Below are positions 37,540-48,911 of a DNA stretch of 64,000 nt, one piece after another. This DNA comes from an uncultured Allosphingosinicella sp. (lineage in GTDB: Bacteria > Pseudomonadota > Alphaproteobacteria > Sphingomonadales > Sphingomonadaceae): contig CAKTCN010000013.1 of NCBI GenBank assembly GCA_934539295.1, forward strand, positions 14,219-78,218, given 5' to 3'. How positions within the stretch are numbered: the first letter of the stretch is position 1; each line of letters opens with the position of its first letter. The notes beneath the pieces are model-generated. The model saw nothing but the letters and a program-made list of their open reading frames with translations. It did no database searches and was not told the origin of the DNA. The position numbers were made by a program, and so were the translations under genes.

Positions 37540-37835
37540 TCGATGTGCGGCGCCGTTGCCGGGTCGCTGGCCGGGAAGGATTCGTCCACGGCCTGGTCCA
37601 CCTTGCTCCATTCCGACGGCGGGTCACGCATCGCTTCGGCGCCTGCGTTACGGGCATTGCCGCTGTAACCGACCGGACCCGCCGGGCGGTCGCCCAGGAT
37701 CGCCGGCGCCGACAAGTCACCCTCGCCGCGCCAATAGCGGCGTCCCACCAGCACGCCGACCGCAGTGGCGGCCGTGGCGAGCGCGGCGCCGACACCCGCG
37801 GCGATGGTGGTCTTCCTGTCCCATTCCCAGCTCAT
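37536..37835 (-). CDS. Small membrane-anchored stress-type protein
   Basis: 99 residues. One N-terminal membrane segment (about 10-31, IAAGVGAALATAATAVGVLV) and a hydrophilic tail ending VDQAVDESFPASDPATAP. The ESFPASDP motif recurs in small alphaproteobacterial general-stress proteins. Function unknown. It lies downstream of a palindromic EcfG-like site at 37896-37923. Confidence 0.75.
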   Translation of the reverse strand: MSWEWDRKTTIAAGVGAALATAATAVGVLVGRRYWRGEGDLSAPAILGDRPAGPVGYSGNARNAGAEAMRDPPSEWSKVDQAVDESFPASDPATAPHID

Positions 37836-37895
37836 GGCCTTATCCAATCTCCTGTTGTTGTCCCCACGAAGGATGTCGCCTCCGTCACGATTGAA

Positions 37896-37923
37896 GGAAC
37901 CACCGGGGTGATGGGGCGGTTCC
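37896..37923. promoter_or_regulatory. Palindromic EcfG-like promoter reading both ways
   Basis: AAGGAACC, 16 bases, GGTTCCTT. Read on either strand this gives GGAAC-N17-GGTT. The minus orientation leads to the 99-residue gene (ATG 37835), the plus orientation to the cinA-like/nadE pair (GTG 37950). The ATG at 37911 falls inside this site and so is unlikely to be the start of the plus-strand gene. Confidence 0.5.
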
Positions 37924-37949
37924 TTGGGGCAAACAAAGAGGATGCCGAC

Positions 37950-38450
37950 GTGGCCGAAGCCGAGACGTTGTGGACCGTAGTGCCGGACGAAGTCGAACTG
38001 AAGACGAGAGCCTTGCTGGAAAGCGCCTGCAAGCAGGAGTTGAAGCTTGCCACGGCCGAGAGTTGCACGGGCGGTATGGTCGCATCCCTGCTGACCGACG
38101 TGCCGGGGGCGAGCCACGCGTTCGAGCGCGGCTTCATCACCTATACGGACGAGGCGAAGGCCGAGATGCTGGGCGTGCCGATCGACCTGGTGAAGGAAAA
38201 AGGCGCGGTGTCGAAGGAAGTGGCGGTCGCCATGGCCGACGGCGCGCTTGCCCACTCCACGGCAGACATCGCCGTGTCCGTTACCGGCTTTGCAGGTGAG
38301 GGGGACGAGCCGGGGCTCGTCTATTTCGGCCGCGCGCGCAAAGGGCAGGACACCATTTTTCGTGAGGAGCATTTTGGCGATATCGGCCGCGGGCGCATAA
38401 GGGTCGAATGTCTGCGTGTGGCGGTGGAAATGCTGGGGGAGACGATTTGA
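37950..38450 (+). CDS. CinA-like nicotinamide-nucleotide amidohydrolase
   Basis: 166 residues corresponding to the CinA C-terminal (PncC) domain: LKLATAESCTGGMVASLLTD, GFITYTDEAKAEMLGV, GAVSKEVAVAMADGAL and SVTGFAGEGDEPGLVYFG. PncC deamidates NMN to NaMN, recycling pyridine nucleotide, which suits its position directly before NAD synthase. GTG at 37950 with AAGAGGA is chosen over the ATG at 37911. The stop overlaps the nadE start (TGATG). Confidence 0.85.
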   Translation: MAEAETLWTVVPDEVELKTRALLESACKQELKLATAESCTGGMVASLLTDVPGASHAFERGFITYTDEAKAEMLGVPIDLVKEKGAVSKEVAVAMADGALAHSTADIAVSVTGFAGEGDEPGLVYFGRARKGQDTIFREEHFGDIGRGRIRVECLRVAVEMLGETI

Positions 38451-40498
38451 TGAGCGAAGCGGTGCCCTTTGGTGCGATCCACCGGCACGGCATGGTGCGC
38501 ACGGCGGCGGCGACGCCGCTCGCCTCGGCAGGCGATGTCGCCTTCAATGTCGAGCAGACGGTGGGGCTGGCGCGCGAAGGCGCGGCGCGCGGCTGCGACC
38601 TGATGGTCTTTCCGGAGCTCAACATCTCCTCCTACGCGGTCGACGACCTGCACCTGCAGGAAGCGTTCCTCGACCGGGTGGAGGAGGGGATTGCCAGCCT
38701 GTGCGAACGGACTGCCGACCTGTCGCCCGTGCTGTGCGTGGGGGCGCCGCTTCGCCGCAACGGGCGGCTCTACAATTGCGCCCTGGTACTTTCGCGCGGA
38801 CGGATCGTGGGCGTGGTGCCCAAGACCTTCCTTCCCAATTACCGCGAGTATTACGAGAAGCGCTGGTTTGCGTCCGGCATGGGTCTCGAGGGCATCGACA
38901 TCGCCGTCGCCGGGCAGATCGCGCCCTTCGGCACCGACCTCGTCTTTTCGGCAACCGAATTGTCCGACTTCATCTTCCATGTCGAAATCTGCGAGGATTA
39001 TTGGGCGCCGCAGCCGCCATCGACCCACGGCGCACTCGCCGGGGCGCTGATCCTGTGCAACCTGTCGGCGTCCAACATTACCATCGGCAAGGCGACCGAG
39101 CGTGCGCTTCTGTGTGCATCGCAATCCTCGCGCTGCGCGGCGGCCTACATCTATTCGGCGGCCGGGCCCGGCGAAAGCACCACCGATCTCGCCTGGGACG
39201 GGCAGGGCTCGATCTACGAAATGGGTGAGCTGCTGTCGGAGAATAGCCGCTTCTCGCGCGAGCCGGAGCTTGCCGTGGCCGACGTGGATGCGCAGCGGCT
39301 CAGGCTCGAGCGGATGCGTATGCCGACCTTCAACGACAATGCGGTCGCCGCCGGCCATCCGGAGCTGCGCTTCCGCCGCATCGAATTCGATCACCAGCCG
39401 TCGATGAAGGATATCGGGCTGGAACGACCGGTGCGCCGCTTCCCCTACGTGCCCAACCGCGTCGAGCAACTCGACCAGGATTGCTACGAAGCGTTTAACA
39501 TCCAGGTGCAGGGCCTTGCCAAGCGGTTCGAGGCGACTAGCGGCAAGCACCTGGTCATCGGCGTGTCGGGCGGGCTCGATTCCACACATGCGCTGATCGT
39601 CGCTGCCAAGGCGTGCGACTATCTCGGGCTGCCGCGCTCCACCATCCTCGGCTTCACCATGCCGGGTTTCGCGACCGGCGATACGACCAAGTCGAACGCC
39701 TGGGCGCTGATGAACGCACTCGGCATCGTCGGCGAGGAGATCGACATCCGGCCAGCGGCGGAGCAGATGCTGAAGGACATGGGCCATCCCTTCTCGAAGG
39801 GCGAGCCGGTCTACGACATCACGTTCGAGAACGTGCAGGCCGGCCTCAGGACCGATTATCTCTTCCGCTTGGCCAATCAGCGCGCGGGCTTTGTGGTCGG
39901 AACCGGGGATCTGAGTGAACTGGCGCTTGGCTGGTGCACCTACGGCGTCGGCGACCATATGAGCCATTATGGCGTCAATGCCGGCGTGCCCAAGACGCTG
40001 ATCCAGTATCTGGTGCGGTGGGCGATCAAGTCAGGGCAGTTCGATGCGGAGACCAACCGCATCCTCGATGCGATCCTCCAGACCAAGATCTCGCCGGAAC
40101 TGGTGCCCGCGGACGAGGAGGGGATGCAGAGCACGGAAGACCGGATCGGCCCTTACGAGCTCCACGATTTCTTCCTGTTCCACACGCTGCGCGCCGGTCA
40201 GAACCCGGCCAAGATCGCGTTCCTCGCGTGGGAGGCATGGCGGGACAAGGACCAGGGGCATTGGCCACTGGGCTTCCCCGACCAGTTGAAGCGCCAATAT
40301 ACGCTGGAGGAAGTCCGCAAGTGGCTGGCCGTATTCCTTGGCCGCTTCTTCGGTGGGCAGCAGTTCAAGCGCTCGGCGCTGCCCAATGCGCCCAAGGTGT
40401 CCGCAGGCGGCAGCCTCAGCCCGCGCGGCGACTGGCGCGCGCCGTCCGACGGCGTGGCAGGACCCTGGATGGAGGAACTTGGGTCCATCACGGACTAA
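38450..40498 (+). CDS. nadE: Glutamine-hydrolysing NAD+ synthase
   Basis: 682 residues. The N-terminal nitrilase-type glutaminase has its nucleophile C181 in VEICEDYW and the conserved KTFLPNYREYYEKRWF. The C-terminal synthetase has the PP-loop SGGLDST (373-379). It amidates NaAD to NAD with ammonia channelled from glutamine. It shares one base with the stop of the cinA-like gene, and both serve NAD supply. Confidence 0.96.
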   Translation: MSEAVPFGAIHRHGMVRTAAATPLASAGDVAFNVEQTVGLAREGAARGCDLMVFPELNISSYAVDDLHLQEAFLDRVEEGIASLCERTADLSPVLCVGAPLRRNGRLYNCALVLSRGRIVGVVPKTFLPNYREYYEKRWFASGMGLEGIDIAVAGQIAPFGTDLVFSATELSDFIFHVEICEDYWAPQPPSTHGALAGALILCNLSASNITIGKATERALLCASQSSRCAAAYIYSAAGPGESTTDLAWDGQGSIYEMGELLSENSRFSREPELAVADVDAQRLRLERMRMPTFNDNAVAAGHPELRFRRIEFDHQPSMKDIGLERPVRRFPYVPNRVEQLDQDCYEAFNIQVQGLAKRFEATSGKHLVIGVSGGLDSTHALIVAAKACDYLGLPRSTILGFTMPGFATGDTTKSNAWALMNALGIVGEEIDIRPAAEQMLKDMGHPFSKGEPVYDITFENVQAGLRTDYLFRLANQRAGFVVGTGDLSELALGWCTYGVGDHMSHYGVNAGVPKTLIQYLVRWAIKSGQFDAETNRILDAILQTKISPELVPADEEGMQSTEDRIGPYELHDFFLFHTLRAGQNPAKIAFLAWEAWRDKDQGHWPLGFPDQLKRQYTLEEVRKWLAVFLGRFFGGQQFKRSALPNAPKVSAGGSLSPRGDWRAPSDGVAGPWMEELGSITD

Positions 40499-40567
40499 AA
40501 GATTCCGGCGGCGCAATGACCTAAGTGATTGAAAAGGTTCATCATTTAGTGGATGGCTAACCTGCGT

Positions 40568-40584
40568 CAACATGAATCATGTTG
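40568..40584. promoter_or_regulatory. 17-base perfect palindrome, possible operator
   Basis: CAACATGA-A-TCATGTTG, about 70 bases before the TTG start of the GT-Glf gene and just upstream of an EcfG-like promoter. The symmetry suits a dimeric repressor, identity unknown. Confidence 0.45.
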
Positions 40585-40591
40585 CGGTGCG

Positions 40592-40616
40592 GGAACTACA
40601 TGGCTGCCACGCAGTT
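40592..40616 (+). promoter_or_regulatory. EcfG-like promoter of the GT-Glf fusion
   Basis: GGAAC, 16 bases, AGTT; one base from consensus. Expected start near 40623, 29 bases before the TTG start. Confidence 0.4.
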
Positions 40617-40651
40617 CTACTTAGGTCATTCCTTCATAAGGGGTTTTTCCG

Positions 40652-43042
<2,391 letters not shown>

Positions 43043-43065
43043 GCGGCTTCAGGTTCGGGCATGAG

Positions 43066-43102
43066 GCCGGGGATGCGAAAGCATCTCCGGCTCTTTTTGT
43101 TT
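43066..43102 (+). terminator. Rho-independent terminator of the GT-Glf gene
   Basis: An 11-bp stem GCCGGGGATGC/GCATCTCCGGC (one mismatch/wobble) with GAAA loop, followed by TCTTTTTGTTT. Confidence 0.9.
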
Positions 43103-43314
43103 ATGGAGGGGTACGGTTCGATCTTGGTAGCTTGGCCCTCGCTAAGGGCGTCCAAGCTGAACCGCGGATGCTTGGCTCGGCGGGTTTAGAGCAGGGCTTC
43201 GACAAGCTCAGCCGAGCCGGGATGATCAGGTGCACGTGCGCCCCGTCCAAGCCGTGCGCGGCGCATCACGGATAAACGCGCACCCACCTTTCTGCTTGTC
43301 GAGCGACCGCGCGC
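43103..43314. other. Non-coding stretch with sphingomonad-type repeat remnant
   Basis: Contains GGGCTTCGACAAGCTCAGCC (43194-43213), a widespread intergenic palindrome core (CTTCGACAAGCTCAG). No gene seen. Confidence 0.5.
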
Positions 43315-45498
43315 TTACTCCGCCGCCTGCAGCATCTCCCGCGCGGCGCCCCACTCACCGATGGCGCGCAGGTAATCCTCGATCGCGGTCTCCAGCGGGC
43401 GCAGCAGCACGCCGCGCTCGCTGGTCATGACGGTGGAGGCGGGCGCCGCTTCGCCGTCGGTCGGCAGGACCATGGCGGGATCATAGCCTGCGCCTTCGGC
43501 CACCAGGCGCCCAAACTGGTGCCAGCTCACGTCACCCGGGTTGGCGAGGTGCCACAGGCCCGTTTCGCCATCGACCAGCAGGTCGAGGGCGGCGTGAACG
43601 AGGTCGGGAACATAGGTTGGCGAAACACGGGTCCGCGCGCACGCCCTGAACGGCTTCCCGCGCGCCAGCGTGTCCAGCACGGCATGCGCGAAATTGTACC
43701 GATCCCATGGCCCGAAAAAGGCGCTGGTGCGGATCACCAGCGGCTGCCCGCCGGCATCGCGCACCTGCTGTTCCGCCGCCGCCTTGCTGGCGCCATAGAC
43801 ATTTTGCGGATTGACCGCATCGCTCTCGACATATGGTCGGCCCGACTGGCCATCGAACACGAGGTCGGAGGAGAAGGTGACGTAGGGGATGCCCGCCGCC
43901 GCACAGGCGCGGGCGAGGCGCGCGGCGCCCTCCGCATTCCAGGCGAAGCAGGCGTCGCGATCATTTTCCGCCTCCGGCACGCGCACATAGCCGGCCGTAT
44001 TGATGACCGCCCAGGGCTTGTAGCGCTCCAGTGCGGCCGCGACCGAAGCGTCGTCGCACAGGTCCAGCTCGGACCGGCTGGTAAGGCAGAAGGGCAGGCC
44101 GCGATGCTCGGCGATCCGTCCGAACGCCTGGCCGAGCGTACCGGTGGCGCCGGTGATCAGCAGCTTGCGCCCGTCGCTACCCAGCGCCTTGCAGCGTCCG
44201 TTCCACGGATAGAGCCGCTCCGGTCGCCGCCACCAGCCGGGCAGGTCGAGCGCGGGATGGTCGAATGTCTCGCCCTTCGCATATGCCTTGGCGGCCTTGA
44301 CGATGACGGTGGGGCGCGGTTCGGGCGAGCGGGCGTCGAACGCGCCGACATCATAGAAACCTTCCTGCCGCGTGATGAGAGATCGCCAGTCGACATTGCC
44401 GAACATCGACCAGAGCGTCACTGCGCGCAGATCGACGCCCTCGGCCTTGAGCGTGCAGGCCTGGTCCCAGACATCCTTGGTCCAGCGCAACTGTTCGTCG
44501 CGCGTGCAGCCATGATGCACTTCGGTGATCGCCATCGGAATGCCGTAGCGCTGCCAGGCTTCGCGCAGGCGCGGGGCGATGCCGGTGGCAAGGTGCAGGC
44601 GCTTCACCCGCACCGCCTCGGCATCGATGTAGCGCTGCGTGCCGTTCCCGCCGACCGGATGATCGGGGTAGAGTTCGACCCGGTGATCGAGGAACCGTTC
44701 GCTGGTGAGATAATGGTTGATGCCCAGCATGTCGGGCGTCGCCTCGCCCGTTTCCAGCAGGTCGAGCGCGGCGGCATCCACGCCGTTCCTGCGCATCCAT
44801 TGGTGGAACGGGTGGGCGGACGACACGCGGCCGCACAGCAGGTCGAAGCTCAGCCAGCGGCGCAGATTCTCGTGCGCAGCCTGCGAACGCAGCGGCGCAG
44901 TGGAGAAGGTGCGGCCGAGATCCTCCGTCTGGAGCAGCTTGGCCCCCGGTATGGCAGAACGGATCGCCCGCATCGCCGCCAGCGTGCCGACGCATTCGTT
45001 GGCGAGCGCGCCGAGGAAGGTGCGGTCATCATGCCCATGCGGATACCAATGGCCGTACAGGCCCGAAAAGCGGGCGGTGGTCAGCGGCTCGTTGACCGGT
45101 GTCCATGTCTCGATCCAGGGATAGCGTTCCGCCGCACGCGCCGCGAATTCCGCGAACTTGGGCGCGAAATCCGGGTCGACGAGGCTGGTGTAGCGAGGCC
45201 CGGAACCGTGGTGGAGCAGGCCGCCGATCACCTTGATGCCACGTTCGCGAAGCATGTGCAGCCGCTCGTCCGTCCAGCCCCAGTCGAACGCGTCGAGGCT
45301 GTCGGGCGCGATCTTTTCCCACAGGATCGGATAGCGGGTGGCCTTGATCCCCATGTCGGCCATCAGGTCGATGTCGCCCGGGCGTGTCGCATGGCCGGTT
45401 TCGATTGACTGGTCCCGATAGGTCTCCCCCACGCGGACAACCGTGCACTCGACGCCGCCCCAGAGTTCCGGGGATTTGGCGCTCTCGGCCAAGGTCAT
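43315..45498 (-). CDS. GH1-like glycosidase fused to RmlD-type reductase
   Basis: 727 residues. About 10-425: GH1-type barrel with acid/base E137 (TPVNEP) and nucleophile E326 (ITEVHHG). About 445-715: NAD(P)-dependent sugar-nucleotide reductase of the RmlD type, with GATGTLG (450-456), SSDLVFDG and the YGASK catalytic pair (Y568, K572). No signal peptide. The combination of a glycosidase and a dTDP-4-dehydrorhamnose reductase-like enzyme suggests remodelling or synthesis of a surface sugar; the exact substrates are unknown. A consensus EcfG promoter lies 39 bases upstream. Confidence 0.88.
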   Translation of the reverse strand: MTLAESAKSPELWGGVECTVVRVGETYRDQSIETGHATRPGDIDLMADMGIKATRYPILWEKIAPDSLDAFDWGWTDERLHMLRERGIKVIGGLLHHGSGPRYTSLVDPDFAPKFAEFAARAAERYPWIETWTPVNEPLTTARFSGLYGHWYPHGHDDRTFLGALANECVGTLAAMRAIRSAIPGAKLLQTEDLGRTFSTAPLRSQAAHENLRRWLSFDLLCGRVSSAHPFHQWMRRNGVDAAALDLLETGEATPDMLGINHYLTSERFLDHRVELYPDHPVGGNGTQRYIDAEAVRVKRLHLATGIAPRLREAWQRYGIPMAITEVHHGCTRDEQLRWTKDVWDQACTLKAEGVDLRAVTLWSMFGNVDWRSLITRQEGFYDVGAFDARSPEPRPTVIVKAAKAYAKGETFDHPALDLPGWWRRPERLYPWNGRCKALGSDGRKLLITGATGTLGQAFGRIAEHRGLPFCLTSRSELDLCDDASVAAALERYKPWAVINTAGYVRVPEAENDRDACFAWNAEGAARLARACAAAGIPYVTFSSDLVFDGQSGRPYVESDAVNPQNVYGASKAAAEQQVRDAGGQPLVIRTSAFFGPWDRYNFAHAVLDTLARGKPFRACARTRVSPTYVPDLVHAALDLLVDGETGLWHLANPGDVSWHQFGRLVAEGAGYDPAMVLPTDGEAAPASTVMTSERGVLLRPLETAIEDYLRAIGEWGAAREMLQAAE

Positions 45499-45536
45499 AG
45501 CTGAGTCCCTGTTCAGTTCCTGACGGCAGGGTAACG

Positions 45537-45561
45537 AACGGGCCGCGCGTTGCTACGTTCC
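45537..45561 (-). promoter_or_regulatory. EcfG promoter, consensus match, for the GH1-RmlD gene
   Basis: Minus strand: GGAAC, 16 bases, CGTT, ending 39 bases before the ATG at 45498. The gap 45499-45678 is shared with the divergent propeller/amidohydrolase gene. Confidence 0.65.
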
Positions 45562-45678
45562 GGCTTTTTTGCACTGCACTAAAATGGATCAGCCGCTTTA
45601 CGGCGGCCAAGCCGTCTTGCGCGGGCGACACACTTGTTGCAGCTTCGCCACTTTCCTACCCGCTCCCGGAGCTTCACG

Positions 45679-48600
45679 ATGATCAAGGGCGTTGCCGCGC
45701 TATCCCTCCTACTCATGTCCACGACTGCGCTCGCGCAGGACAAGGATGCCAAGAAGTGGGACGTGTCGGCGCCTCCGATGAAGACGCGGCCGGTGCCGAT
45801 CGACGTGACCGAAGGCACGTGGATGAACCTGGACGTGAGCCCCGACGGGCGCACGATCGCCTTCGACCTTCTCGGCGACATCTACACCCTGCCGATCACC
45901 GGCGGCAAAGCGACCCGCATCGCATCCGGCCTCGCCTTCGAGGTGCAGCCGCGCTTCTCACCCGACGGGCGGCAGATCGCCTTCACCTCGGACCGGGGCG
46001 GCGGCGACAATATCTGGATCATGAACACGGACGGGTCGGGCAAGCGGGCGCTGACCAAGGAAGCGTTCACGCTGACCAACAACCCGACCTGGAGCCCGGA
46101 CGGCAAGTATATCGCCGCGCGCAAGCACTTCACGACCCAGCGCTCGCTCGGCACTGGCGAGATCTGGCTCTACCATGTGGGGGGCGGCAATGGCGTGGCG
46201 CTGGTGGAGCGGCCCAATCCGCAATTCCAGAAGGAACTGGGCGAGCCGACCTTCTCGCCCACTGGGGATGCCGTCTATTTCAGCCGCAACACGACGCCCG
46301 GCAACATCTTCGAATATGCCCAGAACGGCAACGACCAGTTGTTCGCGATCGAGCGCTACGACATGACGACCGGAGAGCGTTCGACAATGGCCGCCGGCCC
46401 GGGCGGCGCCGTCCGCCCGTCGCCATCGCCGGATGGCAAGTGGCTCGCCTTCGTGCGGCGCGAGCGGGAGAAGTCCAAGCTCTACATCAAGGACCTGCGT
46501 TCGGGCGAGGAGCGCAAGATCTACGACGCCTTGGACCAGGACCAGCAGGAAACCTGGGCGGTGAGCGGCCTTTATCCCAACATGGACTGGACCCCCGACA
46601 GCCAGGGCCTTGTTTTCTGGGCAGGCGGCAAGATCCACCGCATCGCGCCGGACGGCAGCAATCATGCGGAGATCCCGTTCCGGGTCAGCGACACGCGCGA
46701 CGTGATCGATCCCGTGCGTCCGACGGTCGCCGTCGCGCCGGATACCTTCACCACCAGGATGCCGCGCTTCGCGACCCTCTCCCCGGATGGGCGGCAGGTG
46801 CTGTTCGAAAGCCTGGGCCGCCTCTACCTCAAGGACGTGTCCGGCAGCGCCGCGCCGCGCCCGCTGACCGCTGCGGACAGCGATTTCCAGCTGTTCCCGT
46901 CATGGTCGCGTGACGGTCGTCAGATCGCGTTCGTCAGCTGGAACGACCAGCGCCTGGGTGAAATCCGCGTCGTGAATGCGGACGGGTCGGGTGCGCGCAC
47001 CGTCACCGACGTGCCCGGCCATTATCGTCGCCCGCGCTTCTCGCCCGATGGCCAGACCATCGTGTTCGAGCGTGGTGGCGGCGGCAATCTGACCTCCGAT
47101 GCTTGGGGCGAGGATCAGGGCGTATTCCGCGTAGCCGCAGCGGGCGGTGCGATGACGCGCCTTACGCGCGAAGGCGGCAACCCGCATTTCGGCGCCGCGG
47201 ACGACCGCATCTTCCTGGAAACCTATGGCGAGCAGAAGATGCGCCTCGTCAGCGTGGACTGGAACGGCAAGGACCAGCGCACGCTCGTCCAGGGCGACAT
47301 GGTGACCGGTTACGAAGTGTCGCCGACCGGCGACGCAGTGGCGTTCCGTGAAAATTATGGCGTGTTCGTGATGCCGCTGGTGACGGGACCCAAGCCCGTC
47401 GAGGCGAGCGCGCGCGCATCCGCCTTGCCGCTTACCAAGGCGAGCGGCGACGGCGGGCAGTATTTCCACTGGAGCGCGGACGGCCGGCGGCTCGGCTGGA
47501 GCCTAGGCCCGGTCTACTACACCGCCGACACCTCCACCTTGATCGGCTCGGGTGCGTCGGATGCGCCAAAGTATCTGGCGCCCAAGGCCGGCACTTCGCT
47601 CGCGCTCTCCGCGCGTGCCGACAAGCCGACGGGCCTGGTCGCGCTCACCGGCGCCAAGGTCATCACCATGGCCGACGATGCCGGCGGCGTGATCGATGAC
47701 GGCGTGGTGCTGGTCGAAGGCAACCGCATCCGTGCGGTCGGCCGCCGCGGCGAAGTCGCGATCCCGGCGGACGCAAAGACGGTTGATGTCGCAGGCAAGG
47801 CCATCATTCCCGGCCTGATCGACGCCCACGCCCACGGTTCGCAGGGCGAGGACGACCTCATCCCGCAGCAGAATTGGGAAGCGATGGCGCACCTCGCCTT
47901 CGGCGTCACCACCGTGCACGACCCGTCGAGCACGGCGAGCGAGATCTTCCCGGCGGGCGAGATGCAGCGTGCGGGCCTGATCCTCAGCCCGCGCATCTTC
48001 TCCAGCGGCGAGATCGTCTATGGCGCCAAGTCGCCGGGCCGCTATGCGGTGATCGACAGCTACGAGGACGCGCTTGCTCACGTCCGCCGCCTCAAGGCGG
48101 AAGGCGCGCACAGCATCAAGAATTATAACCAGCCCCGCCGCGACCAGCGCCAGCAGGTCGTCGCCGCCGCGCAGGCCGAGAATATCGCGGTGGTGCCGGA
48201 AGGCGGTTCGCAGTTCGGCATGGACATCGCGCTGTTCGCCGACGGCAACACCACGCTGGAGCACAACATCCCGCAGGCGCAGCTCTACGAAGACGTAGTG
48301 AGCTTCGTCGGCGCGACCAAGGTCGCCTACACGCCGACGCTCGGCGTCAGCTATGGCGGCATGGGCGGCGAGCCCTACTGGATCTCGCAGAGCGAAGTGT
48401 GGCGTCATCCGATCCTCACCGCCCACGTGCCGGCCGCGCAGCTTAATCCCGAGCTGGTGCGCGTCACCAAGGCGCCGGCCGAGGATTATGCCGACGCGGT
48501 GAGCGCAGCGACGGCCAAGAAGCTCAGCGAACGCGGCACGATCGTCAGCGCCGGCGGACACGGACAGCAGCAGGGCTTGGCGCTTCACTGGGACATGTGG

Positions 48601-48879
48601 TCGTTCGGCCGTGGCGGCTGGTCGCCGCTGGAGGCGCTGAAGACCGGCACGATCAACCCGGCCAAGGCATTGGGCTTCAAGGACATCGGGTCGCTCGAGC
48701 CGGGCAAGTTGGCCGACCTCGTCATCCTCGACGCCGATCCGCTGGCCGACATCCAGAATACGGACGAGGTATCGAAGGTGATGCTGAACGGGCGCCTCTA
48801 CGACGCCAAGACGCTCAACGAGGAAGTCACGGGCACCCGCCAGCGCCAGCCTTATTATTGGGAGAAGAGCGGGGACTGA
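45679..48879 (+). CDS. Exported beta-propeller / amidohydrolase protein
   Basis: 1066 residues with a signal peptide (MIKGVAALSLLLMSTTALAQ). About 40-620 are TolB/PD40-type propeller blades, shown by repeated SPDGRxIAF/WSPDGK motifs. About 640-1045 is an amidohydrolase (imidazolonepropionase/TIM-barrel type) with the metal site DAHAHG (near 714) and the late LADLVILDADPL segment. Such chains are annotated as amidohydrolase or Tricorn-like exopeptidases; they probably act on peptides or cyclic amides in the periplasm. ATG 45679 with GGAG is preferred to an in-frame start at 45634. Confidence 0.9.
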   Translation: MIKGVAALSLLLMSTTALAQDKDAKKWDVSAPPMKTRPVPIDVTEGTWMNLDVSPDGRTIAFDLLGDIYTLPITGGKATRIASGLAFEVQPRFSPDGRQIAFTSDRGGGDNIWIMNTDGSGKRALTKEAFTLTNNPTWSPDGKYIAARKHFTTQRSLGTGEIWLYHVGGGNGVALVERPNPQFQKELGEPTFSPTGDAVYFSRNTTPGNIFEYAQNGNDQLFAIERYDMTTGERSTMAAGPGGAVRPSPSPDGKWLAFVRREREKSKLYIKDLRSGEERKIYDALDQDQQETWAVSGLYPNMDWTPDSQGLVFWAGGKIHRIAPDGSNHAEIPFRVSDTRDVIDPVRPTVAVAPDTFTTRMPRFATLSPDGRQVLFESLGRLYLKDVSGSAAPRPLTAADSDFQLFPSWSRDGRQIAFVSWNDQRLGEIRVVNADGSGARTVTDVPGHYRRPRFSPDGQTIVFERGGGGNLTSDAWGEDQGVFRVAAAGGAMTRLTREGGNPHFGAADDRIFLETYGEQKMRLVSVDWNGKDQRTLVQGDMVTGYEVSPTGDAVAFRENYGVFVMPLVTGPKPVEASARASALPLTKASGDGGQYFHWSADGRRLGWSLGPVYYTADTSTLIGSGASDAPKYLAPKAGTSLALSARADKPTGLVALTGAKVITMADDAGGVIDDGVVLVEGNRIRAVGRRGEVAIPADAKTVDVAGKAIIPGLIDAHAHGSQGEDDLIPQQNWEAMAHLAFGVTTVHDPSSTASEIFPAGEMQRAGLILSPRIFSSGEIVYGAKSPGRYAVIDSYEDALAHVRRLKAEGAHSIKNYNQPRRDQRQQVVAAAQAENIAVVPEGGSQFGMDIALFADGNTTLEHNIPQAQLYEDVVSFVGATKVAYTPTLGVSYGGMGGEPYWISQSEVWRHPILTAHVPAAQLNPELVRVTKAPAEDYADAVSAATAKKLSERGTIVSAGGHGQQQGLALHWDMWSFGRGGWSPLEALKTGTINPAKALGFKDIGSLEPGKLADLVILDADPLADIQNTDEVSKVMLNGRLYDAKTLNEEVTGTRQRQPYYWEKSGD

Positions 48880-48886
48880 GCGACAT

Positions 48887-48911
48887 GGCCCCTCCCGCCG
48901 CGGGAGGGGCC
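48887..48911 (+). terminator. GC hairpin after the propeller/amidohydrolase gene
   Basis: A perfect 11-bp stem GGCCCCTCCCG/CGGGAGGGGCC with a CCG loop, 7 bases after the stop; no T-run. Confidence 0.55.

Larger units (their letters stand above)
40515..40630. repeat. 116-base unit with 12-bp perfect terminal inverted repeats
   Basis: AATGACCTAAGT (40515-40526) and ACTTAGGTCATT (40619-40630) are perfect inverted repeats. Nested inside are AGGTT/AACCT and a 17-base palindrome at 40568. It fills the promoter region of the glycosyltransferase/Glf gene. It may be a small mobile element or a complex operator; I see no target-site duplication. Confidence 0.6.

Noticed and set aside
37911..37913. ATG as the start of the cinA-like gene
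   Set aside because: It falls inside the palindromic promoter and adds residues outside the family; GTG 37950 has a good ribosome-binding site.
38321..39967. A 548-codon minus-strand frame opposite nadE
   Set aside because: Shadow of nadE; no domain and no ribosome-binding site.
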